A stretch of DNA of 64,000 bases, from contig NZ_CP118611.1 in assembly GCF_028993555.1 (NCBI RefSeq), positions 1,420,001-1,484,000 on the forward strand, written 5' to 3'. Source of the stretch: Ensifer adhaerens. Lineage in GTDB: Bacteria > Pseudomonadota > Alphaproteobacteria > Rhizobiales > Rhizobiaceae. The notes beneath the pieces were generated by a model, which was not told the DNA's origin, did not search any database, and saw only the letters and a list, made by a program, of their open reading frames with translations. Of this stretch, positions 34,793 to 43,484 are shown in pieces (position 1 is the stretch's first letter; each line of letters starts with the position of its first letter). Both the position numbers and the translations under genes were made by a program.

Positions 34793-36397
34793 ATGGTGGA
34801 TTACGTAGTTGTTGGGGGCGGTTCCGCCGGAAGCGCCCTCGCGGGCCGTCTGGCGCTCGCCGATGCTGGCAAAGTGTTGGTGATAGAGGCCGGTCCACGA
34901 GATACCAATCCACTTATCCACATTCCCGCGGGTTTCGTGAAGCTCCTGGATACGGACCTCCTCTACCATTACCAGACCGAGCGACAAGCGGCACTGAACG
35001 GCCGTTCACCCATAATGCCGCAAGGTGCAGTGCTTGGCGGAGGAGGCTCGGTCAACGCGGCCATCTACGTCCGGGGCCAGCGCCGCGACTACGACGATTG
35101 GGCCCGCCTCGGCGCAGATGGCTGGGGCTACAGCGACGTCCTGCCGTATTTTCGGCGAGCCGAGGATAACGATCGGTTTTCCGATGCCTACCACGGGACG
35201 AACGGACCACTCGGCGTTTCCGATCCTAGGCAAATTACCGACCTTACCCGCGCATTCGTGCGAAGCGCTCAAGAAGCTGGTATCCCGTTCACGTCCGATT
35301 TCAACGGCGCGCGCCAACGCGGCGTCGGCTTCAATCAGACGACGACCCGCAATGGCCGTCGCTGCAGCGCGGCAGTCGGCTATCTGCGACCGGCGATGAA
35401 GACCGGCAATCTCGAGATCCGTACCAGCTGCCATGTCACCCGAATCCTCTTCGAGGGAGATCGAGCGACCGGCGTCGAATACGTCCGCAACGGGAAGATT
35501 GAGACGGTCCGAGCAGACAAGGAAGTGATCCTGTCAGCCGGAGCGGTCCAAACGCCAAAGCTCCTTATGCTCTCAGGCGTTGGCCCGGAAGCCGAGTTGC
35601 GGCGCCACGGCATCGCCGTTAGACATCGATTGGACGGAGTGGGCCAGAACCTCCAGGATCATCTCGAGTTTCCGGCCATTCGCTATTGCACCGGACGATA
35701 CGGCTACTACGGCGAAGACACCTTCTTCCGTTCAATTCGCAACGGTCTTCAGTATCTCTTCTTTAAGTCGGGACCCGTGATGTCCAACGTGACGGAGGCT
35801 TGTGCGTTCGTGAACGTGGACGACATGGAGGCCGAGCCGAATATCCAGATGCACTTCGTGCCGATCGTATTCATGGACAGCGATCAGGAGTCGGTCAAAC
35901 GTGCAGGCGCCACCGTAAACCCATGCGTGCTGCGTCCGGAAAGCCGCGGTGAGATTCGGCTCCGCTCCGCCAATCCGGCCGATCACCCGATCGTGGACCC
36001 AAGGTATTTGACTGCACCAGAAGACATGAGGCTGTCTGTGAAGGCATTGAAGCTCGCGCGGGAGATTTTGGCTCAGTCTTCGTTTGCGGCGTACGTCGAA
36101 ACGACGGAGGCGTACCCCGGAAAGGCGATCGAGGACGACGACGCCCTCGCAGCCTACGTGCGTTCCAAGGGCAAGACGGTCTATCACCCAGCTGGAACTT
36201 GTCGGATCGGACACGACGACATGGCGGTGGTCGATCCAGAGCTCCGAGTTCACGGACTGCGGAACCTGCGAGTTGTGGACAACTCAATCATGCCAACACT
36301 TATCTCGGGCAATACGAACGCAACCGCGATAATGATCGGAGAAAAGGCTTCCGATCTCATACGAGGACTGCAACCGCTTGCGCCATCGAACGCGTGA
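34793..36397 (+). CDS. GMC-family FAD-dependent oxidoreductase
   Basis: This is a 534-residue flavoenzyme of the choline dehydrogenase/alcohol dehydrogenase-like GMC family. FAD binding is at VVVGGGSAGSALAGRL, and the first GMC signature is near GAVLGGGGSVNAAIYVRGQ. The catalytic His is in YHPAGTCRIG and the second catalytic residue is Asn in GNTNATAIMIGEKAS. It oxidises a primary alcohol or polyol, passing electrons to a quinone or other acceptor. The ATG at 34793 has GGGAGGAATCA directly upstream; a GTG 72 bases earlier lies before the operator and is rejected. Confidence 0.92.
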   Translation: MVDYVVVGGGSAGSALAGRLALADAGKVLVIEAGPRDTNPLIHIPAGFVKLLDTDLLYHYQTERQAALNGRSPIMPQGAVLGGGGSVNAAIYVRGQRRDYDDWARLGADGWGYSDVLPYFRRAEDNDRFSDAYHGTNGPLGVSDPRQITDLTRAFVRSAQEAGIPFTSDFNGARQRGVGFNQTTTRNGRRCSAAVGYLRPAMKTGNLEIRTSCHVTRILFEGDRATGVEYVRNGKIETVRADKEVILSAGAVQTPKLLMLSGVGPEAELRRHGIAVRHRLDGVGQNLQDHLEFPAIRYCTGRYGYYGEDTFFRSIRNGLQYLFFKSGPVMSNVTEACAFVNVDDMEAEPNIQMHFVPIVFMDSDQESVKRAGATVNPCVLRPESRGEIRLRSANPADHPIVDPRYLTAPEDMRLSVKALKLAREILAQSSFAAYVETTEAYPGKAIEDDDALAAYVRSKGKTVYHPAGTCRIGHDDMAVVDPELRVHGLRNLRVVDNSIMPTLISGNTNATAIMIGEKASDLIRGLQPLAPSNA

Positions 36398-36456
36398 TGC
36401 TGCAATGCTGTGCTAGGGCTTGAAAGTCAAATCAGGGACACGCCGCGGATCGTCAA

Positions 36457-37140
36457 ATGAGTCAACTGCCAAAAATCAATAAGGGTAACCTCTCAGAACA
36501 GGTTTATGGCACCATCCGCGCATCCCTGATGGACGGCCGTTACGAACCCGGCGAACGTTTGACAATCGCGAGTTTGGCGGAGCAACTCGGCGTCTCCATC
36601 ACCCCCGTGCGAGAGGCGATTTTTCGCCTCGTGACGGAGCGCGCGCTGGAAATGCGGGCAGCCACCTCGATACAAGTCCGGAGTCTGACTCCCTCCGAGT
36701 TGCGGGAGATACAGGTAATCCGGCGCCTTCTCGAAGGGGAGGCAGCCGCCCAGGCTGCCTTGAAAATATCTCAGAAGGATCTCAGCAGGCTGGAAGCCCT
36801 GCAGAGCGATTTCACAAGCGCGGCAGCAAGCGACCCGCTCGAAGCGTCACGCATCAATCGCGAGTTTCATTTCAAGCTCGCGGATGCCGCTGAGATGCCG
36901 CTGCTCTACGCGACCATCGAAAGCATGTGGGCGCAAATGGGGCCGCTTATCCATCTCTACCACCTCAACACGCCCACCCGCGTTCTCGTAAGCGGGACGC
37001 ATGGTCATTATGATGTGCTTCGCGCCCTCGCTGCGCGTGATCCCGAAGCTGCGCGACGCGCCATTCAGGCGGATATTGGCGTCGGCACAGTGATGGTTGA
37101 ATGGCTAGAGGCAAAGGAGGCGGCCGAAGCCGCCTCCTGA
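36457..37140 (+). CDS. GntR-family transcriptional regulator, FCD domain
   Basis: This is a 227-residue regulator with N-terminal winged helix (LSEQVYGTIRASLMDGRYEP, LAEQLGVSITPVREAIFRLV) and an all-helical FCD ligand domain from about residue 80. Metal-binding candidates are Asp/His in INREFHFKLAD, and His in PLIHLYH and SGTHGHYDVL. FCD regulators sense small acids or sugar acids. It stands 59 bases behind the GMC gene. It is the obvious protein for the three ATATATSATATAT sites. The last ten codons contain a terminator-like hairpin. Confidence 0.92.
   Translation: MSQLPKINKGNLSEQVYGTIRASLMDGRYEPGERLTIASLAEQLGVSITPVREAIFRLVTERALEMRAATSIQVRSLTPSELREIQVIRRLLEGEAAAQAALKISQKDLSRLEALQSDFTSAAASDPLEASRINREFHFKLADAAEMPLLYATIESMWAQMGPLIHLYHLNTPTRVLVSGTHGHYDVLRALAARDPEAARRAIQADIGVGTVMVEWLEAKEAAEAAS
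37115..37138. terminator. Bidirectional hairpin inside the end of the gntR gene
   Basis: AGGAGGCGGC (37115-37124) and GCCGCCTCCT (37129-37138) form a perfect 10-base stem with a CGAA tetraloop. It lies within the final codons of the regulator gene, three bases of gap from the convergent aldehyde dehydrogenase stop. It probably ends transcription in both directions. Confidence 0.65.
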
Positions 37141-37143
37141 CAA

Positions 37144-38640
37144 TCACAGTTCAATCCAAGTCGTCTTGAGCTCGGTGTATTTATCGAGTGCGTGCAACGA
37201 CTTGTCGCGGCCGTTGCCCGACTGCTTGAACCCGCCAAACGGTACTGTCGCATCCCCGTGATCGTAGCAGTTCACCCAAACCGTGCCGGCCCGGAGCTTG
37301 CGAGCCATCCGGTGAGCACGCGACAGATCGCGTGTCCAAACGGCCGCGGCGAGGCCATATGAGCTGTCGTTGGCGACGCGTACGGCCTCCTCGTCATCTG
37401 CGACGGTTATTGTCGAAAGGACCGGACCGAAGATTTCTTCACGGGCGATGGTCATGTCGTTGGTGACATTTGCGAAGATGGTCGGATTGACATAGTAGCC
37501 GTCCGGCGTGTTCTTTGGCCTGTCTCCGCCGAATACGAGCCGCGCGCCTTCTGCCTTGCCTTTCGCGATGTATCCTTCGACGCGATCCCGGTGGCTGCTT
37601 TCGACGAGCGCACCGAGTTTCGTCGCCGGATCAAGTGGATCGCCCGGCTGGATCGACTTCACAGTGTCGACGACGATCTCAAGAAATTGGTCCTGAATTC
37701 GCTCGGAGAGAATCAACCGCGACGGCGCGACGCATACCTCCCCTTGATTGAAGCAGATTGCCGTGGCGGCACGCTCAGCAGCAGCCCGGAGTTCAGGCAC
37801 GTCATCGAGAATGATGTTCGGCGATTTTCCGCCGCACTCAAGATAGACGCGTTTCATGTTGGATTGTCCGGCATACTGCAAGAACAGCTTGCCGACTTCG
37901 CCGGAGCCGGTAAATGCGAGGCAGTCGACATCCATATGCATTCCGAGCGCCTTGCCGGCAGTGGGACCGAAACCGGGTACGACGTTGAAAACTCCGTCCG
38001 GTATCCCGGCTTCAGCGGCGAGTTCCGCCAGCCGGATCGCTGTCAGTGGGGATTGCTCGGCGGGCTTCAGAACGACCGAGTTGCCCATGGCGAGTGCCGG
38101 AGCGAATTTCCAGGTCGCCATCAGCATCGGGAAGTTCCAAGGGACCACGGCGCCAACGACGCCGACGGGCTCGCGGGTGATCGTCGCCAACTGGTTGGGG
38201 CCTGTCGGCGCGATTTCGTCATAAAGCTTGTCCGGGCATTCCGCATACCATTGCAGCGTGTCTAGCACGACATTCACATCGATATTGCGGCTCTCTGAAA
38301 CAGGCTTTCCCATATCGAGCGTCTCGAGGACGGCAAGCTCGTCCATGTGCTTCTCGAACAACGCTGCGAAGCGTTGAAGCACCTTCTTACGCTCTTTGGG
38401 TGTCCTGTCGCGCCACACGCCCGTCTCGAACGCCCGGCGCGCCGCAGCTACGGCACGATCGACATCTTGTACATCGCAAGCTGCGACTCGGGCGATGACC
38501 TGACCATCGCGTGGCGAAATGTCTTCAAACGTTTGCCCGGAAGCCGCGTCGACAAAGCGCCCATCGATGAACGCCTGGCCCTTGATTGCGATCCGGCTGC
38601 GGATCGCAGCGATTTCCGTTTTCGTCAGTGTGAGATTCAC
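37144..38640 (-). CDS. NAD(P)-dependent aldehyde dehydrogenase
   Basis: This is a 498-residue enzyme of the PuuC/BADH-like aldehyde dehydrogenase group. Key residues are Asn169 (VVPWNFPML), Glu268 (LECGGKSPN) and catalytic Cys303 (NQGEVCVAPSR); FTGSGEVGK marks the cofactor site. It turns an aldehyde into the acid, presumably the aldehyde made by the GMC enzyme or the transketolase. GTG at 38640 is chosen because GGAGG lies five bases upstream; the ATG at 38652 has no ribosome site. It is divergent from the transketolase operon across GntR site 2 and convergent with gntR. Confidence 0.92.
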   Translation of the reverse strand: MNLTLTKTEIAAIRSRIAIKGQAFIDGRFVDAASGQTFEDISPRDGQVIARVAACDVQDVDRAVAAARRAFETGVWRDRTPKERKKVLQRFAALFEKHMDELAVLETLDMGKPVSESRNIDVNVVLDTLQWYAECPDKLYDEIAPTGPNQLATITREPVGVVGAVVPWNFPMLMATWKFAPALAMGNSVVLKPAEQSPLTAIRLAELAAEAGIPDGVFNVVPGFGPTAGKALGMHMDVDCLAFTGSGEVGKLFLQYAGQSNMKRVYLECGGKSPNIILDDVPELRAAAERAATAICFNQGEVCVAPSRLILSERIQDQFLEIVVDTVKSIQPGDPLDPATKLGALVESSHRDRVEGYIAKGKAEGARLVFGGDRPKNTPDGYYVNPTIFANVTNDMTIAREEIFGPVLSTITVADDEEAVRVANDSSYGLAAAVWTRDLSRAHRMARKLRAGTVWVNCYDHGDATVPFGGFKQSGNGRDKSLHALDKYTELKTTWIEL

Positions 38641-38665
38641 GATCTCCTCCATTTTGTTCGTGACA

Positions 38666-38678
38666 ATATATCATATAT
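38666..38678. promoter_or_regulatory. Candidate GntR operator 2
   Basis: ATATATCATATAT is a perfect palindrome centred on 38672, 25 bases from the aldehyde dehydrogenase start and 69 bases from the transketolase start. It is identical to the site at 45359 and to the reverse complement of the core at 34756. It can control both divergent transcripts. Confidence 0.7.
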
Positions 38679-38747
38679 CATGTTAGATCCCGAAATCGCA
38701 AGGCAGTTGTTACCGACGTTCGCGATCGGAAAATGAAGGAGAGGCGT

Positions 38748-39611
38748 GTGACGCAGCCAATCAGAAACGATTTCAAACCAACCGAAGCCGAGATAGCGCG
38801 GCTACGAGATCGCGCGCAGTTTGTGCGTCTTGAAACAATCAGACTCATCGAGATAGCGAAGGTCGGACACTACACGTCAGTCTTTTCCGCGGCCGAGATC
38901 TTCGCCGCGCTCTATTACGACGTGATGGCTCTTTCAGCAGATCCCAAATGGCCCGACCGCGATCGATTTTTGATGGGCAAGGGGCACGCTGCCGTGGGTC
39001 TCTTTCCGATCCTCGCGGAACTCGGCTACATCCCCACCGATATTCTGAACGGATATACCCGGCTCGGAAACCCGCTTGGCGACCATCCCGACATGCGTAA
39101 GGTTCCGGGCGTCGACTTTTCCTCTGGCTCCATTGGGCATGCCCTGTCGAACGGTCTCGGCATGGCGCTTAACGGCCGCCGCCAGGGTCGCGCCTTCACA
39201 ACCTTCGTCATGCTCGGCGACGGTGAAATGCAGGAGGGTCAAGTCTGGGAAGCGGCTATCGGCGCGGCACACTATAAGCTGTCCCGCCTCGTCGCGATCG
39301 TGGACCGCAACGGCTATCAGCTCGACGGTGCCGTCGACGACGTCATGGGGATCGAACCGCTGGATGAGAAATGGCGTGCCTTCGGCTGGGAGGTGCATGT
39401 CGTCGATGGCCATGACATCGCCGAGCTGACCTCGCTGCTGCGCCGCGTGAAGGCCGACAGCACCCGCGAGAAACCGTGCTGCATCATTGCGCGCACCCTG
39501 AAAGGCAAGGGTGTCTCCTACATGGAGACGGAGCCCGGCTGGCATCTCGGCTACCTCGACCCTTCCGACGCGGAAGCAGCCCGCCAAGAAATTCTCTCCA
39601 AGGTGATCTGA
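38748..39611 (+). CDS. Transketolase, N-terminal (thiamine-diphosphate) subunit
   Basis: This is a 287-residue split transketolase subunit. It carries the ThDP-binding block MLGDGEMQEGQVWEAA ending in VDRNGYQLDG, plus KGHAAVGLFPILAELGY and DHPDM. Together with the next gene it forms a full enzyme moving a two-carbon ketol unit. GTG at 38748 has AAGGAG six bases upstream; the ATG at 38733 precedes the ribosome site. Split transketolases in catabolic operons are known from apiose and sulfosugar pathways, but the lack of a kinase here makes the substrate unclear. Confidence 0.92.
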   Translation: MTQPIRNDFKPTEAEIARLRDRAQFVRLETIRLIEIAKVGHYTSVFSAAEIFAALYYDVMALSADPKWPDRDRFLMGKGHAAVGLFPILAELGYIPTDILNGYTRLGNPLGDHPDMRKVPGVDFSSGSIGHALSNGLGMALNGRRQGRAFTTFVMLGDGEMQEGQVWEAAIGAAHYKLSRLVAIVDRNGYQLDGAVDDVMGIEPLDEKWRAFGWEVHVVDGHDIAELTSLLRRVKADSTREKPCCIIARTLKGKGVSYMETEPGWHLGYLDPSDAEAARQEILSKVI

Positions 39612-39612
39612 C

Positions 39613-40602
39613 ATGAGCATTGCCAACCTCCGGCCGAATTCGCCAAACTCCTGGCACTACCGCGAACTCAACATGAAGAACCCCGGCCTGGACCACCTGT
39701 CCAACGGGCTGATCTCGCTCGTCGAGGAAGGACGTGACGTCGTCGCCGGCTCCGCGGACCTTCAATACTCCAACGGCCTCAACCGCTTCGCCGCCCGCTT
39801 CCCCGACCGATATTTCGGATTCGGCATCTCCGAGCAGAACATGGTGTCGGCTGCCGCAGGCATCGCGACAACAGGCACGATGCCCTATGTGGCGACCTTC
39901 GCCTCCTTCCTCGGTCTGCTCACCTGCGAGCAGATCCGTATGGACGTCGCCTACTGCGCCCTCCCCGTCCGTCTGATCGGCCATCACACGGGCATCTCGA
40001 TGGGCTTCTACGGCACGTCGCATCACGCCACCGAAGACATTGGCACGATGCGTTCGATTGCGGATCTCACGGTCGTCTCCACCGCCGACGGCCCGCAACT
40101 CGAAGCTGCGATCCGTGCCTCGGCAGACCACGACCGTCCCATCTACTTCCGCACTGGCCGAGGTCGCGAACCGGACCTCTACGATCCCAAGTCCGAGTTT
40201 ACATTCGGAAAGGCAATCGAACATGCACAGGGTGAAGAGGTGACCATCATCGCCTGCGGTCTCCCGGTACACCCCTCGGTTCAAGTCGCCAAAAAGCTCA
40301 ACGCCGATGGCCGCAGCGTCGGTGTCATCGACATGGCGACCGTCAAGCCGATCGATCGGGATGCCATTCTTGCGGCAGCCGCCCGTTCGAAGGTGATCCT
40401 GACAATCGAAGAGCACAACATCCTCGGCGGTCTCGGCGCTGCCGTTGCCGAAGTACTCGCTGAGGAGGGTAGCCCGGCGAAACTCGTGCGGCACGGCATC
40501 CGCGACGAATACGCGTTGATCGCGCCGCCGACGCATCTCTACGCCCACTACCGGCTCGACGAGGCCGGCATCGAATCGGTTGTCCGCGAGATCATCCGCT
40601 GA
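39613..40602 (+). CDS. Transketolase, C-terminal (pyrimidine-binding) subunit
   Basis: This 329-residue partner of the previous gene starts two bases after its stop. The catalytic Glu that activates ThDP is in FGFGISEQNMVSAAAGIA. The middle (VRLIGHHTGISMGFYGTSHH) and the C-terminal transketolase domain (VTIIACGLPVHPSVQVAKKL, LTIEEHNILGGLGAAVAEVL) are typical. His residues in GHHTG and TSHHATEDIG lie where substrate phosphate or hydroxyl groups bind. Two hairpins separate it from the binding-protein gene. Confidence 0.93.
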   Translation: MSIANLRPNSPNSWHYRELNMKNPGLDHLSNGLISLVEEGRDVVAGSADLQYSNGLNRFAARFPDRYFGFGISEQNMVSAAAGIATTGTMPYVATFASFLGLLTCEQIRMDVAYCALPVRLIGHHTGISMGFYGTSHHATEDIGTMRSIADLTVVSTADGPQLEAAIRASADHDRPIYFRTGRGREPDLYDPKSEFTFGKAIEHAQGEEVTIIACGLPVHPSVQVAKKLNADGRSVGVIDMATVKPIDRDAILAAAARSKVILTIEEHNILGGLGAAVAEVLAEEGSPAKLVRHGIRDEYALIAPPTHLYAHYRLDEAGIESVVREIIR

Positions 40603-40611
40603 CAACCGTCG

Positions 40612-40658
40612 CCGCGCACCGGGAGGGTGCGCGGTTTCCGATCCGCGTTGCGGATCGG
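40612..40658 (+). terminator. Two tandem hairpins before the binding-protein gene
   Basis: Stem 1 is CCGCGCACC (40612-40620) with GGTGCGCGG (40626-40634). Stem 2 is CCGATCCGC (40638-40646) with GCGGATCGG (40650-40658). Both are perfect 9-base stems between transketolase and the ABC genes. TTT follows stem 1. The likely role is partial termination, RNA processing, or 5' protection of the binding-protein message. Confidence 0.55.
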
Positions 40659-40693
40659 TCATCACATCGAACTTCAACCGAGGGAGAGAAACT

Positions 40694-41935
40694 ATGAAGT
40701 TCCTGAAATCCGCATCGCTGATGCTGTGCACGGCCGCATTGGCCTTCGCCACGACGACAGCGACGGCCGCTGACAAGCACGAAATCTATAAGCTTCTACC
40801 GAATTCGGCACTGTCCGGTGTCATAGAACCCAAATTGGCCGACCGCTCGGAAATGCCCAAAGGGTTGCCGGCCGGGCCGCGCGACAAAAGCAAGAAACTT
40901 GTGATTGGCTGGACGGAGATAACTCTTGGAAACCCCTGGTTTGTGAGCGTCGTCGATACTGCCAAGGCCAAGGCCAATGAATACGGTTACGAGCTCGATG
41001 TGCAGGTCGCCGACGGAGATCCAGCAAAAACATCCGCCCAGATCGACGCCTTCATCGCAAAGAAGGTTGACGTGATCGTCATGGATCCGACTGACCTAGC
41101 CGCAGCAGCCGCAGACGCGCAGCGTGCCGTTGACGCCGGTATTCCTGTGATCGCACTCGGAACGGTGCCGGATGAAAGCCCGATCCTCACGACCGTTCTC
41201 TTCAACCCGTATGGCAATGGCTTCGAGGCAGGCCGGTATGTCGCGCAACATTATGGTGCCGACAAGCAAATCACCGCTGCCGCGATCCTCGGCACCGTCG
41301 GCAACTCGACTTCGGAGAGCCGGGTCAACGGCATGATCACGGGTATCATCTACGAGCGCTCTCAGCAGCTTGGCCTCGGTCTTTCCAAGGAAGACGCGAT
41401 GCTAGCCGGGTTCAACAAATTCCTGCAACTGAAGACCGGCGGTTCGTTCGACTACCCAGAGGCGAAATTGAGTGTGGTCTCGATGGGCGTCGGACTTTGG
41501 ACGGAGGAAGGCGGCCTCGACGCGGCCGAGGATATTCTCACAGCCCATTCGTCGAAACTCGACATCATTCTCGCCGAGAACGATTTCATGGGCATGGGCG
41601 CATTGCGCGCCATCGACAACCAGGGGCTAAAGGGCAAGATCGCGGTAGCGAGCGCGGCGGACGGTTTTCGCACTGCCCTCGAGCTGGTGAAGTCAGGTGA
41701 CATGCTGGTGACGGGCCTTTGCTCTGGCTCGCATACCGGCGAAGGCGTCATGACGTTGATCAACCAGATCTTCGATAAGGGCTTTGACGCCAGCAATCTG
41801 CCACTGGGTTCCTACTACCCGTCGCAAATCGTGACAGAGAAGAACGTCGACGAGTTTATTGATCCGGACACGTCGAATCCCTTCTTCCGCTACACAGTTC
41901 CGCAGTTCAAGTCGATCGACGATCTCAACGGCTGA
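40694..41935 (+). CDS. Ribose-type ABC importer substrate-binding protein
   Basis: This is a 413-residue periplasmic-binding protein type 1 (RbsB/XylF-like). The signal peptide is KFLKSASLMLCTAALAFATT, with cleavage near ATAADK. The mature start LVIGWTEITLGNPWFVSVVD and KKVDVIVMDPTDLAAAAADA are typical of sugar-binding members, as is ILAENDFMGMGALRAID. It is longer than RbsB (about 290). An ATG with AGGGAGAG upstream starts the gene. Ligand is unknown, probably a pentose, tetrose or polyol. Confidence 0.92.
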   Translation: MKFLKSASLMLCTAALAFATTTATAADKHEIYKLLPNSALSGVIEPKLADRSEMPKGLPAGPRDKSKKLVIGWTEITLGNPWFVSVVDTAKAKANEYGYELDVQVADGDPAKTSAQIDAFIAKKVDVIVMDPTDLAAAAADAQRAVDAGIPVIALGTVPDESPILTTVLFNPYGNGFEAGRYVAQHYGADKQITAAAILGTVGNSTSESRVNGMITGIIYERSQQLGLGLSKEDAMLAGFNKFLQLKTGGSFDYPEAKLSVVSMGVGLWTEEGGLDAAEDILTAHSSKLDIILAENDFMGMGALRAIDNQGLKGKIAVASAADGFRTALELVKSGDMLVTGLCSGSHTGEGVMTLINQIFDKGFDASNLPLGSYYPSQIVTEKNVDEFIDPDTSNPFFRYTVPQFKSIDDLNG

Positions 41936-41949
41936 ACAAGGCCAAGAAC

Positions 41950-41970
41950 GGCGGGCCAGCTCGGCCCGCC
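41950..41970 (+). terminator. Intercistronic hairpin after the binding-protein gene
   Basis: GGCGGGCC (41950-41957) and GGCCCGCC (41963-41970) form a perfect 8-base stem with a 5-base loop, between the binding-protein stop and the ATPase ribosome site (GGAGG at 41981). It is the same arrangement as at 17305 and 61694. Confidence 0.6.
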
Positions 41971-41990
41971 CCATCAGACAGGAGGTTATG

Positions 41991-43484
41991 ATGGACCGCC
42001 TAGAAATGCGGGGGGTTTCCAAGGAGTTCGGCGGCATCGCCGCACTTGACGATGCGCAGTTCTCTGCCCGGTCCGGCGAAGTGCACGCCCTCATGGGCGA
42101 AAATGGCGCCGGCAAATCGACATTCATGAAGGTTCTCGCGGGCGCCTATCAGCACGACAGGGGCGAAATCCGCATCGACGGTGAACCGGTCAGCATTGCC
42201 AGCCCCCACGACGCGATGCGCCGAGGAATATCGATCATCTACCAGGAATTCTCCCTCGCTCAGCACCTGACAGTGGCAGAGAACATTCTCATCGAAGCTT
42301 TGGGTCACAACTTCGTAATCGACAGGAAGGCTATGAGGGCGCGCGCGGCTGCGCTTCTTTCCGGAATGGGCTTTGATGACGTTGATCCTGATGAAATCGT
42401 CGGCAACCTCACGGTCGCCCACCAGCAGGTCGTCGAGATCTGCAAGGCTCTCTCCCGAGAATGCTCGATCCTGATACTGGACGAACCGACCGCGGTACTT
42501 ACCAACCACGAGACTGAGAAGCTCTTCAAACTCGTGCGGCAACTGCGTGACCGGGGCGTCTGTATCATCTACATCTCTCACCGTCTGGACGAGATCTTTA
42601 GCCTCTGTGATCGCGTGACCGTACTGAAAGACGGCGCGACCGTCGGGACCTGGGAGACGGCTGCCCTTGATCATAAGAGCCTTGTCAACCTGATGATCGG
42701 TCGCGAGCTGACGGACTTCTTTCCGCGGCGTGAGGTAACCCTCGGCCCCGTCGCCATGGAGGTTGAGAACCTGGCAACGGGCGCGCTCGTCTCAGGCGTC
42801 ACATTCAACGTTAGACGCGGCGAAGTCCTCGGGATAGGCGGACTGGTCGGAGCCGGCCGCACGGAGGTTCTACGTGCCATTTTCGGAGCCGATCCGCTCT
42901 CTGAGGGCGAAGTTCGCCTCCGGGGTCAAGCCTTGGGAGTCCGTCGTCCGGGCGGGGCGGTGCGCGCTGGAATCGGCCTGGTGCCGGAGGACCGGAAACG
43001 CGAGGGATGTCTTCTGAACATGTCGATTCTCACGAACGCGATGCTAACTCCGGTCAACCCCCATCTCGGCTTTTTGGGGTTGCTTCGGAATCGCAAAGAG
43101 CGAGCCGCTACCGAGTCCCTGCGGAAAGGACTCAACTTGAAGACGGCGAGCATCGATGCTGATGCCGGCACTCTTTCGGGGGGCAACCAGCAAAAGGTTG
43201 TCCTGATGAAATGGCTCGTTTCCGGATGCGACGTACTTCTACTCGACGAGCCGACGCGCGGAGTAGACGTAGGCGCCAAGGTTGAGATCTATCGCGTCAT
43301 CAACGAACTGGCGGCCAACGGAGCCGCCATCGTCATGGTGTCCTCCGAAATGCTCGAACTGATCGGCATGTGCGATCGAGTGGTCGTCATGCACTCCGGG
43401 CGCATCGCCGGCGAGCTCTGCGGTGATCTCATAACGGAAGAGGGAATCATAGAATTGGCAATGGGGCCTGAAAATGTCCAATAA
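41991..43484 (+). CDS. Ribose-type ABC importer ATPase (two ABC domains)
   Basis: This is a 497-residue RbsA-like ATPase with two nucleotide-binding domains. The first has Walker A GENGAGKSTFMKVL, the weak signature NLTVAHQQVVEICKAL and Walker B ILILDEPTAVL. The second has a degenerate Walker A (GLVGAGRTEVLRAIFG), signature LSGGNQQKVVLMKWL and LLLDEPTRGVDVGAK, the usual asymmetry of CUT2 ATPases. Two ATG codons are adjacent; the second (41991) is five bases from GGAGG and is preferred. It overlaps the permease gene by 11 bases. Confidence 0.94.
   Translation: MDRLEMRGVSKEFGGIAALDDAQFSARSGEVHALMGENGAGKSTFMKVLAGAYQHDRGEIRIDGEPVSIASPHDAMRRGISIIYQEFSLAQHLTVAENILIEALGHNFVIDRKAMRARAAALLSGMGFDDVDPDEIVGNLTVAHQQVVEICKALSRECSILILDEPTAVLTNHETEKLFKLVRQLRDRGVCIIYISHRLDEIFSLCDRVTVLKDGATVGTWETAALDHKSLVNLMIGRELTDFFPRREVTLGPVAMEVENLATGALVSGVTFNVRRGEVLGIGGLVGAGRTEVLRAIFGADPLSEGEVRLRGQALGVRRPGGAVRAGIGLVPEDRKREGCLLNMSILTNAMLTPVNPHLGFLGLLRNRKERAATESLRKGLNLKTASIDADAGTLSGGNQQKVVLMKWLVSGCDVLLLDEPTRGVDVGAKVEIYRVINELAANGAAIVMVSSEMLELIGMCDRVVVMHSGRIAGELCGDLITEEGIIELAMGPENVQ

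Noticed and set aside
39484..40776. Open frame of about 430 codons antisense to the transketolase genes
   Set aside because: It is a shadow frame; the plus-strand split transketolase has full motifs and ribosome sites.
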